From: Neofusicoccum parvum
Taxonomy: Eukaryota; Ascomycota; Dothideomycetes; Botryosphaeriales; Botryosphaeriaceae
DNA length: 64,000 nucleotides
Assembly: GCA_020912385.1 (NCBI GenBank)
Contig: CP087222.1
Location: 372,001-436,000 of the forward strand
Direction: 5' to 3'
Part shown: piece after piece, positions 31,980 through 41,493 of the stretch
Layout: every line of letters begins with the position of its first letter
Numbering within the stretch: the stretch's first letter is position 1
The notes under the pieces: model-generated
What the model was told of the DNA's origin: nothing
Databases searched by the model: none
What the model saw: only the letters and a program-made list of their open reading frames with translations
Made by a program: the position numbers and the translations under genes

Positions 31980-34161
31980 CTACTTCTTATCAAACCCCAC
32001 ACCCTGCCCAACCGGACAATCATCAATATTCGCCTGCCACGCAATCTTCGCATACTCAGGCAGATACATATTGCTCGTGAAGCTCTCGGGCATATAACTC
32101 GCCGTGTCGGCCGTGTCGAAGTCGCCACCGGCCTCGTTCAGCGCGGCAACGATGTAATCCTCGATGAAATCCAGGTAGACGACATCCACAGTCTCCGGGG
32201 CGGCGCCGTCGTCGGGGAAGCTGGCGTTGGCCTGGATGTCGATGGGCAGGTCGTAGGCGGGGATGGCGGTGTGGGGGGTGTCGTCGCCGTCGACGCCGAA
32301 GTCGTCGGAGGTGACGTAGCCGGGGGTGCTGGCGACCTCCTGGCGGCGCAGCAGGCGGCCGCCCTGGAACGAGCGCGAGTGCAGCGGCGAGCGCGAGATG
32401 GGCGGGTCGATGCAGCTGTCGGCGTCGGGCAGCGACGGCGTGAGCGCCTGGAAGCCCAGGCCGCGCGGCGAGAGGGCGGAGAGGTCGCGCTTCTTCTGGT
32501 ACGGGCCGGCGTTCATGATGTCCAGCACCTGCGACGCGTACTCCCACGGCACGTCGGGGATGTAGCGGATGGTGTTGGTGAAGGGCGAGACGATGAACGA
32601 GTCGTCGTAGGTGAAGGGGCCCTGGACCAGGTCGAAGCGCACGCTGCCGGTGTTGATGAAGAGGATGCGCGGCACGTCGGCGCGGGTCTCGTTGACGAGG
32701 ACGGTGGCGATGGCTTCGCGGAGCAGCGTGTAGATGTTGCCGTCGTCGCCGAACGGCTTGCAGTCGATGCACCACGTCTGCGGGGCGCAGCCGAGGACGG
32801 AGGACAGGTTCAGCTGCTCCCGGACGCCGGTGATGGTGGCGGTCACGGCCTTGCCGTGCTGCGTGTCGAAGGGCTTGCTCTGGCTGCCCACGGCGTGGTA
32901 GCCAAAGGTCCAGCGGTTCCAGTCGAGGTAGCGGCGGGAGTAGCGCAGTGAGGAGGGCGTGTTGGACTTCGGCAGGGTGCTGTTCGCCGCAGCGGTGCTG
33001 ACGGAGATGGCAGGCCTCGTGGGCGCCGGAAGCCCTTCCGGCTGCTGGGCCTTGTAAGTGCTGTTCCCCTGGCCCTCGATGCCGGTGATGGAAAGCCAGC
33101 CCAGCGTCTCGCAGTACCGGCCGGACTCGAGGCCGGTGGCCTTGTTGTCGAACACAACGAAATCGCGGATGTGGGTGTGGCCGCCGAAAACCTGGATGGG
33201 GATGTCGGGCCTGGCAGTGCGGATGGCGCTGAACACAGTGCCCATGGTGCTGGTCGAGTCGGTTGGGCGGGCCGCATTGTGGCCAAGCAGAACAAACATG
33301 TCAACACCCTCATGGTTCACGGCGTCCTGGAACCAAGATTCCTGGACAAGGTCGGCAGCCTTGATCACCTTGGACACATTAGAGTTTCCGGTGAAATCGA
33401 ACAGAACGCCAAAAGCCATGATGCGGAGGCCTGCAATTTCAGCTGCGTCAGTGCCGCTCCAAAAATACTCGGGCATTTCGAGTCCGACTCACCCTGCTCG
33501 GTGGTGAAATAGCGGTACTGGCTGCCAATGTACTCAAACTGGCCCGTTGCCGGGTTGATGATCTGGACATTGGACGTGACATAGCGGTCGCCATAGACCT
33601 TGGCGAACTGGTTGAAATGCTCGTACGCGATTTCGGTCACGTAGAGCTCGTGGTTGCCAATGGCCAGCAGGTCGTAGTCGATGTTCTCCCAGATGGGGTT
33701 CGACAGCAGCCCGTTCGGGTCGGTGGCGTCCGAGAGTCCAGCGCCGTCGTGCAGATCCTGTGTCACGCACCGGTCAGCACACACAATAATATTTGGCGAG
33801 GTAAGCTTACGCCGGTGTCGATGAGCAGCAGGTCGACGCCCAGGTCACGGGCGGTCTGCTTCATCTGGGTGGTGAACGACACGTAGTCGCCCCAGTCGGC
33901 GCCGTAGTTCTGCTCCTTGAGGTGGCCCTCCAGCCAGCCGTGCGTGTCGGTGGTGTGCAGGAAGTTGAGCTGGCCCCATTCGAGCGGCGCGCGCGGCCCG
34001 GACGTCGCATTGCTGGACTCGGGCTGCATGCGCTTGACCTTGCGCGTGAGGACCACATCGTTCTGCGGGCCGTAGCAGCTGTGCCCGTCCTCCGCGCAGC
34101 CCAGCGCCGTGCTGGCGAGCGACGCGGCGGTGGCGGCGGCGAGGGTCGTCGAGAAGCGCAT
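31980..34161 (-). CDS. 5'-Nucleotidase-like secreted/vacuolar metallophosphoesterase
   Basis: Exons 33811-34161, 33493-33757, 31980-33430 give 688 residues. Residues 1-21 are a signal peptide. The calcineurin-type metal site is visible: [12 protein letters not shown] (Asp72, His74), LLLIDTGD across the first junction, IGNHE (residues 151-154), LLGHN, and FGGHTHIRD. The remainder has the 5'-nucleotidase C-terminal type fold with [21 protein letters not shown] and [12 protein letters not shown]. The family includes yeast Yhr202w (putative AMP nucleotidase, vacuolar). Splice sites are GTAAGC...CACAG and GTGAGT...TTGCAG, the latter giving [12 protein letters not shown]. Likely hydrolyses nucleoside monophosphates or related phosphoesters outside the cytosol. 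The long plus-strand open frame over exon 3 is a compositional shadow. Confidence 0.9.
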
Positions 34162-35016
34162 CGCGGCGGTGGGCTTCTATCCGGCGGACGAGTCCAATTG
34201 ACGGCTCTGCCTGCTGTAAACGAGGGAGCAGGACGGCGGGGGCAGAGGAGCAGGACGGCGACAGGAGAGGAGCAGGGCGGCAGGCTCGCTGAGCACAGCA
34301 GGCCGCCGGGCTTGGGTAACATTTTATTTAATTCTCAGCCAGCTTGGAGTATCCTGCGCGATAGCTTACCCCACGTGTATGCCGGGCGGGCCCGACAGTA
34401 ATTTACCTGCTTATCGGGGCCTAGTCTGTTTGCCAATCCCCGGCAAAGACCTCCAGATCGCCCGTGTACCTACATCCACCCCGGCGCGCCCGGGCCTTTC
34501 CATCCCAGATCCGCTCCGGGAGACGTAATCTTCTAAACCTTCTTATCTTTAGCCGTTGCGCCCAGCCATCGACCTGTCCAGCTTGCATGCATATCACGGC
34601 AGTTTGGCAGGGCTGAGGCAATGTCCGTCTTGGCTACAGGCTCCATATCTGCCCCGATATCGCCCTCCGAGCTAGCCACGCAGCGCGTCTTGTCTCCGAG
34701 GCGATCCCCGAGGGCGTTCGCAGGGACGAGTCAGCCTCAGGGGAAGCGAGGCGATATCGTGCCGGCCTGAACATGTCAAGAGATAAAAATACGAAATATC
34801 TGGCATCCAGCTTGGCATCGAAATTTCTCGGCAAGCGTGCGTGTCGGCCGTGGGAAAAGACAGAACGAGCAAAGGATCAATTGCGAGCCGCGCGTCCAAG
34901 CGATCGATGGAGTGGGTCTTCTCAGTCTATACTGTTGGTGGAAGCCACAGGTCTGGCGGGTGGCACCTTAACACAACCGCAACCTCCAGCCCCCGCGGTC
35001 TAACAGAGCAGCCATG
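34162..35016. other. Intergenic
   Basis: Promoter of the nucleotidase gene and 3' flank of the next gene. No domain-bearing frame. Confidence 0.5.
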
Positions 35017-35970
35017 CTACCACTCCTTCACCTTCTCCACAAACTCCAACCCCTCCCAACAAAACCTCACCTCCAACGCCTCCACCACCCTCCTCACCAA
35101 CTCCACCGCCGCCCCGATCTCCTCCCCCGAATTCCCCAGATTCCTCGCGCCGTACATATGCCTGCAAAGCCACCCCAGTCAGCCTCCAAATCCACGCCCC
35201 CTCCACACACAGGTAAACCAAAAAAAAAAGGAGAGAAAGAAACAGAAAGAAAAGAAACCCACTCACCCCTTCGCCTGCGGCCCCGCCCCCGCCGCCAAAC
35301 ACGCCACAAACACGCACCCCGCGCTCTCCCTCGCGCCGAGCACGCGCCCGTCCGCCAGCAGCTCGCCGTAGATGCACCGGACCGCGAAGTCGCCCAGCCG
35401 GGCGCCCGAGATGTCGTCGAGGGCGGCGCGCACGCGGCCGGCGTGGCGGCCGTAGATGTTTGCGAAGAGGGCCTCGCCGCCCGCCTCGGACGAGCAGGGG
35501 AGGGCGGGGTCGGCGAGGCAGGGCTGGGCGGGGTCGGCGAGGCAGGGCTGGGCGGGGTCGGCGAGGCAGGCCTGTTCGAGGCGGGCGCAGACGGCGGGCG
35601 CGAGGGCGGCGCGGAGCGAGGTGAGGGCGTTGATGGCCTGGCGGGAGACGTGAGCGGGCGGTCGGCGGCGCGGCGCGGTCTGGAGGCTGCGGGGGCTTAC
35701 GCGCGGGAACCCGATGAGCGGGCTGCATTTGACCAGCGCCTCGCGCAGCCGGCGCGCGGCGGTGGCTTGGGCGGCGGCGCTGTCGGCGTGGGCGCCGGCG
35801 ATCTGCTGCCAGAGCTCTGGTATCTGCTTCTCGCAGCCGAGGGCGAGGAGCGCGACGCCGGTGTAGATGTAGGCGGTGCTGTGCTCGGCGGCGCGGCGGT
35901 CGGGGGGGAAGAGCGCGGTGAGGCTTTCGAGGGTTGGTAGGGATGGGGGAGGCATGCTGACTGAACCCAT
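35017..35970 (-). CDS. Carboxymuconolactone-decarboxylase/AhpD-like protein
   Basis: Three exons (35701-35970, 35267-35637, 35017-35161) give 261 residues. Family marks: AYIYTGVALLALGCEKQIPELW, REALVKCSPLIGFPR joined to AINALTSLRAAL, DDISGARLGDFAVRCIYGELLAD, FVACLAAGAGPQAKG joined to HMYGARNLGNSGEEI. These match the fungal CMD-like group (LIGFPRAINAL and GHMYGARN). The AhpD CxxC is absent, so a peroxidase-reductase role is unlikely; the reaction is unknown. I start at the ATG at 35968-35970, since the frame upstream begins only at a GTG. A 24-base tandem repeat inside exon 2 inserts three copies of CLADPAQP. Intron 2 contains a long A run. Confidence 0.8.
35502..35573. repeat. 24-bp in-frame tandem repeat, three copies
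   Basis: Unit GGGCGGGGTCGGCGAGGCAG plus four bases, three nearly identical copies within exon 2 of the CMD-like gene. It encodes CLADPAQP repeats. The unit length is a multiple of three, so copy changes keep the frame. Confidence 0.9.
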
Positions 35971-36625
35971 TGGGAATAAAAGGAGCCTGATCAAGTTATA
36001 CAAACCAGAAATGAAGTCGAAGAATGAATGCAAAACAGCCGCGTCTGAAATTGAAGTAGCTCTTGACGTCCAGATCGGTTCTCGTCCCACAGAATATATA
36101 TCTACGTGCGTGGTGGAGTTATAGTCATCACCAGTCGTATGCTCGGCGCCAAAACTAGATCCGACAACACTCCGTCATCGCAACATCACATGCCAATCAC
36201 CACAAATATCTGTGGACCACCGGGTTTCTGCGAGAAAGAACAACTGTGAGGGGCGTGACATCGATCAATTGACTGACTATACGATTAAGACTCAGACTCT
36301 CGTTCGACCAGTCTCCGGACAGAGGGAGAAAAAAGTGAACTCTGGAGTGCCTTATTCAAGAAACGATAAGGATATGCAAACCAAGAGAAGACGCAGGTAA
36401 AACAATAAGAGAGAAGACAAGCCAGAAACGAAATTATTGATTAGCAATGCTGTACGAATGAAGTACCAATCTTCATACCGAGTCCAAAAGTAGGGGGGTA
36501 TCCAAAGTCGTGAAGTCGTCATCTGAAGAAGTGACCCTCCCCAAAGACCAACACCGAGAATGCAAACGCAAAGAAGCAGGAACCCCTCCGCCAACTAATA
36601 CATACGTTAACGCTAAAAAGAAATA
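35971..36625. other. Intergenic
   Basis: Promoter of the CMD-like gene and 3' flank of the palmitoyltransferase gene. AT-richer, no coding signal. Confidence 0.5.
36093..36100 (-). promoter_or_regulatory. TATA-like box of the CMD-like gene
   Basis: Minus strand TATATATT, about 125 bases before the ATG at 35970. It supports this start over the upstream GTG. Confidence 0.4.
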
Positions 36626-37965
36626 TTAATAGCCTGTCGCGTCCTTCTTCACCCACTCAACCACCGGGCCCATCTCGAACTCCGCGTCCTGTCTATCGTG
36701 GTTCGTGCACGGGCTGAACTTGAACGGCAAGAACCAATCAATAATGCTCTCTCCCATGACGCTCTTTAAGTTCTTGAATCCACCCAGATCCCATGGGTTG
36801 TCGCCAGGTTTCGTCATCAGAATCGCATAGAGCGCGCCGGGGGCACCAGGGTAGGTTGTCGTCCGGAAAGGATACTGCTCGTCGTTGTTGCGGAGGCACC
36901 AAGCCGGCGTGATGAGGATAGAGAGGTTGTAAACTGCGTTACCGCGGTTCAATGCCTCGACGGTGGTCAGGTTGCGCATCGTCAGGAAAAATGTGTTGCC
37001 GAAGATGCCCACAGCGAAGAGGGTGAAGAGGGCACCGAAGCCGAGAAGGACGGCCATATGAGAGTTGATATGATGGCCCTGCTGCCGATCCCGGGCCAGG
37101 AGGATGGCGTCGGTGATCAGGATGAACAAGGCGAGGAAGGAGCCGAAGAAAGTGAACTGAATGAAGAATTTCATTGTCGTTTCCGAGACGATGCCGCCGA
37201 CCCTGTTGAGACGTTAGAGTTCTGACGCCAAACGAAAGAGGGACAGAATCTTGTGTAACATGAGCTGAGTAACGTGAAATACACGTGCACCTCACTCGAA
37301 GAAACATGCACTGTCACTCACCAAGGGCAGAAGTGATCCATCCGGCGGACGCACCGCCCCAGATCACTGCAATGATGTGTGCGATCCGGCTTCCAATTGC
37401 TGCACTTATCGCACCACAGCGGCAAGCCATCGTGATCGCAAACAAATACCTCGCGCGGCACAAACTTCTCCAGCCTCTTCATCTTCTCGTCATGCTGCCT
37501 CTCCGCCCAAGTCCTCCCCTCCTCATCCTCAAACACCCCCGCATGCCCCAACTGGTGCTGGCCCCCCGACTTCTTCCTCTCGCCATGCCTATGATGATGC
37601 CTCCCCTTCTCCCTGCGCGCAGCGGCATCGCTCTTCCTCCGGCGCCTCGCCGCGTCCGCGCTGGCGCGGCCCAGCGGCACGGTGCCGGGATCGACCTTGA
37701 TGGTCATGAGGATGCGCATGTAGGCGACGGTGGTGGCGAAGAGCAGCAGGCAGTAGACGACGATGACGGCGACGCCGGCGCCGCGCTGGCCGCGCGAGAC
37801 CAGCCGGTCGAACGCCAGCTTCGCGATCACCACGTACGTCGCCCAGCTGACGATGGCCACGATCATCAGCGGCACCGTCACCGCCGACCACCGCGATATC
37901 GTCTGCTGGCTGGGCCCGCGCGACGGCGGCGTTGGGGAGGGTGGTGGTGCTGCCGCCGGCGCCAT
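36626..37965 (-). CDS. PFA5: DHHC-type palmitoyltransferase, Pfa5 group
   Basis: Exons 37322-37965 and 36626-37202 give 406 residues. Four membrane helices: [60 protein letters not shown] and [20 protein letters not shown]. Between helices 2 and 3 is the cysteine-rich domain [20 protein letters not shown], then [14 protein letters not shown]. The catalytic signature is DHFC rather than DHHC; Pfa5 proteins usually have DHYC, so the third residue is variable in this group and the catalytic Cys is kept. The intron (GTGAGT...CAACAG) splits the Trp codon of CPW. The cytosolic loop has a His/Lys-rich stretch. It S-palmitoylates membrane-associated proteins. Divergent from Pet191. Confidence 0.92.
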
Positions 37966-38615
37966 GTCGGGCTCCGCTGCAGCGCGCGTCGTCGTCGTCG
38001 GTGGAGGGCTGGTCTCGAGTGCGGCGGGATTGTGCGCGGCGGGAGGGGTGCGAGGGTGAGCAGCGGCCCGGGGGGTGGTGGTGAGATGGGGTTCTCAGGT
38101 CGGGTCGTTGCAGGCGGGTGAGGATCCCTAATAATTGGGCATAGCAAACGGCGCGGCGAGCGCGGAGTCGGACTAGCGTGGTGGTCGAGGTGTGGTAGCG
38201 AAAGCGGCGTCTCGTCGGACCCTGTGCGCGGCGTTCGAGCAGCGCAACGACGTCGCTGGCGGTGGGAGAGATGTGAGGAAGTAAGCAGCGGCTGCTGCGG
38301 GGAGACGCAGTCGTGACGGCGGGTGTGGGAGGTTGGGGCGTCGGACGGGGCCTCAGCCTTCCGTTCACGCTCAGCCGCGGCGGTGCGTGCAGAGAGCGGC
38401 AGCGGCAGCAGGTCGAGAGCGGAGGTGGTCGGAGCGACGGCACGAATTGGGGCCCAGCCCTCCCGCACTCCGCCTGGCTTGGCGCGTCGCGAGACCGGCC
38501 GATCGGCGCCGCGCATCGCTGGCCCAGTGAGCGCGCTCGAATTGATTGCTTGCTACGGACCACCTGCGACGAGCGCCATTGCACCGCGCCCGCCGCCCGC
38601 GCAGAACCCGCCACC
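37966..38615. promoter_or_regulatory. Shared divergent promoter, PFA5 and PET191
   Basis: 650 bases between the two start codons. GC-rich, no TATA box; open frames on both strands here are compositional. Confidence 0.5.
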
Positions 38616-39092
38616 ATGCCGTCGTCATGTAAAGACATCCGTGAGTCGTCTCCGCCGCGCCAATTCCTCCCGCGCAGCCATGCGTCCGCCCGGCCCTCCA
38701 CTCTCACTCCACCTGCCCGCAGCGCGCTGACCACCCCTCCCTCCGCAGGCGCCGCGCTGGCTGAGTGCCTGCAGAATAGCGACTGCATCATGGTTTACCG
38801 CAACAGCCCGTCCGACTGCCTGCGCCCGCCGCTCTCCGACACGCTGCCGACGCGGTGCCAGCAGCTCAAGAAAGGCTACGGCGAGTGCAAGCGCGGCATG
38901 GTCGACATGCGCAAGCGCTTCCGCGGCAACAAGCCCGTCGGCGTCAGCAACGAGCTCGATGTCGCCGCCGGGGGGCCCGAGGATCCGAAGGGCAAGCAGC
39001 TGTATGCCGGCAAGCCGCTGTACGATGTGATAAAGGGGACGGATGGAGATGAGCACAGGAAGGAGGGTGGGGACGGGAGTGAGGGGAAGTGA
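38616..39092 (+). CDS. PET191: Cytochrome c oxidase assembly protein Pet191/Coa5
   Basis: Exons 38616-38640 and 38749-39092 (GTGAGT donor, CTCCGCAG acceptor) give 122 residues. MPSSCKDI joins to RAALAECLQNSDCIMV, then SPSDCLR, LPTRCQQLKKGYGECKRGMVDMRKRFRGN. The cysteines form twin CX9C pairs (Cys5/Cys15 and Cys45/Cys55) with Cys21 and Cys32 between, the Pet191 pattern. The CKRGMVDMRKRFRGN stretch is the most conserved part of the family. It acts in the mitochondrial intermembrane space in complex IV assembly. The C-terminal 50 residues are charged and probably disordered. Confidence 0.95.
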   Translation: MPSSCKDIRESSPPRQFLPRSHASARPSTLTPPARSALTTPPSAGAALAECLQNSDCIMVYRNSPSDCLRPPLSDTLPTRCQQLKKGYGECKRGMVDMRKRFRGNKPVGVSNELDVAAGGPEDPKGKQLYAGKPLYDVIKGTDGDEHRKEGGDGSEGK

Positions 39093-40920
39093 GGGAGAGG
39101 TGGTGATGAGCTGGTGTGGCGAAGAGTTGGTCTGTGGAAGGCTGATGGCGGAAGGATGGAGGGACTGCACAGCAGAGGAGCGGTTGAGGTGGGCCGTGGA
39201 TGGCTGGGCAGGCGGAGTGATGCGCTGCCATAAGCCGTTGGACGAGGCTACTCCGCTGCGACGTGTTAGACCGGAGAGCTATTTTTTCAGCGAGCATGGG
39301 ATCGGCGTTCGGAAGGCAAGAAGAGCGACACCTCTCGATTTTTTCGCCCCTCGGGACGGGAAAATGAAAAAAGAAATCTGTACGATATACGCCTTGGCTG
39401 CGGTCGGGCAAACGTGAGGAGCTCCGTTGGCTACTCTGACGCCTGAGCAGCGCCTCGCTGCTCGGGGCGAGAGGCGGCGGGCTGTGTATACAACTGCAAC
39501 TCTACTCAGAAGATCGTACGTTGGTTATTTTTCGAAGATATAGGCGTGTTCTGTGTTTAGCTGAAACGAGCACAGCCAAGGGCGGAGAATAGGTGGCGGA
39601 CCGTGCGGTTAGGGCAAAAGGGCGAGTTGCTTGCCTTGTCCAAGGGCGGACTCGGGGCACGGCGGTGCGGCTGGTGGTCATATAGCTGCGCTGTGCGACG
39701 CGCACAATATTGGCACAGCATCTCCCGACGTCTATTCGTTGATCTGGCGGGGCGGCCGCGTACTTCTCCAGTCATGTGCGTCAAAAGCACCTTAGGGGAT
39801 GAACTGTTGGCTGTGGGCTCGTGTCTGCTGAAGTCTGCCTGGCAAGCGCGTCGATTGAAGAGGGCGCGAGTGAGGAGAAGTTGCCTGTTTTTTGAGCTCC
39901 ACTTCTAAACTTTTTTTTTTCTTCTTTTCTCCCTTCGCGCAAGACGCCGGCCGGTCAACAATTCAAGCCCGAATACGAGATCCTGCTGAGCGGCCACTTT
40001 GTGGTTGGGCAAATGACAAGTCTCTAGGCTGCAAGGCTGTGGTTGACCACCGGGAGCGTCAAAGCGCGCGGCTGCGCGCAAGTAGACCTCCTTGCTAAGC
40101 CTCGCTCACGACCATGGATGTTCATTCCATCCTTCCAGAAGACTGTCTAACAAGTGAGAACAGGGCTGCGCTGGATGAGCTGCTGGCTGTTGGACAATCT
40201 GTCCTTGCCTCGGCCCCAAGTGTCTGAGATCTCACCTGGCCCGATCTCCGACCAACACAGCCACTCTCGCTTCAGCAAGATCATAGGATCACGAGAGGGA
40301 AACTTTTGCCCTATGCGGCACATTTCGCCTCATCTTAATTTGACTGCTGTTTTCTCTACTGGTCGCACCAAAAGCACGCCCCGAGTCCCGCGGTAAGCGT
40401 ACAGCCTCGATTCCATGGGCCAGGCTTGCGCTCGACACGAAGACAACAGGAGATGCTCAAAATAATTGAAACGCGTCTTTGAAGGAGGAGTCGGTGTGGG
40501 AAGAGAAGCAGTCGATGCCTCGATCAATTCCATCGCATTCTAAAACAAAGATAACGAAAACCTGATGCCCTCCGAGATAACCACCAATGCTAAACCTTAC
40601 GCGCTCAGGGAAATCTTCAGGGGCCATGATAGGAGATCTTAGGGTATAAATACAAATTCGGGCGATGCTAAACAAAACAAACGAGAGAGATCTCAACGCC
40701 CAGCGCTATGCGTAAATGCGACAAACCAGGGAGCTGTAAGAGAGGAAGGTTTTGAGTCTGGCCAGACATTTATGTCCGTCGTGAGGATGCTCGGTCGGAC
40801 AGGCATTGTCCCGGGACTCATTCTTGACAGGATTGCTGAGAACCGTTAGCTCTTAAAAGAATCTAACACCATCTAGTTGACATACATGAGACACTCAAGT
40901 ATGCAAAGTTTGCACACACG
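39093..40920. other. Gene-poor spacer
   Basis: 3' flanks of Pet191 (+) and of the Cys-module gene (-). A 37-codon ATG frame (40114-40227, +) and a 56-codon one (40457-40627, -) are the best small frames; neither has a domain or clear promoter, and I do not call them. Poly-T/CT tract near 39910-39930. Confidence 0.45.
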
Positions 40921-41493
40921 TTACTCGACTTTGCAGTAATAGCAGCGACCGTGATTGCAGCTCATGCACGCGGCATAGACAGCAACGAGCCAAGGGCCTT
41001 GGCCGCAGCCGCAGCAGTACCAGACCTCGTCGCCATCTGCAGCAGGAGCCGCCATCGGGTTCATCCCGCCAACGTCCTCGGAAGGCTGGCAATGGTAGAC
41101 ATCGAGGCTACAGACCGGGTGGCCAACAGGAGGGGGAACGCGGGCATTTGGAGGAGTCAAGTCCTCAGTGGAGATTTTGAGAACGTTTGCATTGTTGTAG
41201 ATGGCCGAGGAGCTGTTCGTAGTAGCTTTTGGTGAGGATAATGTTAGCTTCTGTCCGGAGCTTGATGGAGAAGAAGAAGAAAAGTTGACTCCGCCAGTAT
41301 AGGCCGGAGTGCAATGCGAAGAATCGAAATGGTGTCCGCACTCTACGCAGGAAGAGTAGAGCGCGCACAACCAAGGTCCGTGTTGACATTGGCAACAATA
41401 GAAAGCGTTAGGTTGAGAAAAATTTGAAGTACCTGGAGGACAGGAGACGGAAGTCTCGGTGGCCTTGAGAAAGGTGCTGTTGCTGGCGCACAT
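40921..41493 (-). CDS. Small protein with duplicated Cys/Trp zinc-ribbon-like module
   Basis: 190 residues from the ATG at 41491-41493 (MCASNSTFLKATETSV). Two copies of a Cys-rich module are obvious: FYCCQCQHGPWLCALYSSC-VECGHH...C in the first half and WYCCGCGQGPWLVAVYAAC-MSCNHGRCYYC at the very end. Shared pattern: YCCxCxxGPWLxAxYxxCxxCxH, then further Cys. Spacing suggests a zinc-binding ribbon or knuckle. The linker is Ser/Thr/Asn-rich. No signal peptide or membrane helix. Family not recognised with certainty; similar Cys/Trp modules occur in small ascomycete proteins of unknown function. No intron. The frame extends 61 codons upstream, but that part looks like leader. Confidence 0.72.
   Translation of the reverse strand: MCASNSTFLKATETSVSCPPGTSNFSQPNAFYCCQCQHGPWLCALYSSCVECGHHFDSSHCTPAYTGGVNFSSSSPSSSGQKLTLSSPKATTNSSSAIYNNANVLKISTEDLTPPNARVPPPVGHPVCSLDVYHCQPSEDVGGMNPMAAPAADGDEVWYCCGCGQGPWLVAVYAACMSCNHGRCYYCKVE

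Noticed and set aside
31944..32951. Long plus-strand open frame of 335 codons
   Set aside because: It lies opposite exon 3 of the nucleotidase gene, is Gly/Val/Ala/Asp/Arg-rich and has no domain; it arises from GC-ending codons on the other strand.
37589..38791. Minus-strand 400-codon frame over PFA5 and PET191
   Set aside because: Runs through a shared promoter and over PET191 antisense; composition-driven, no domain.
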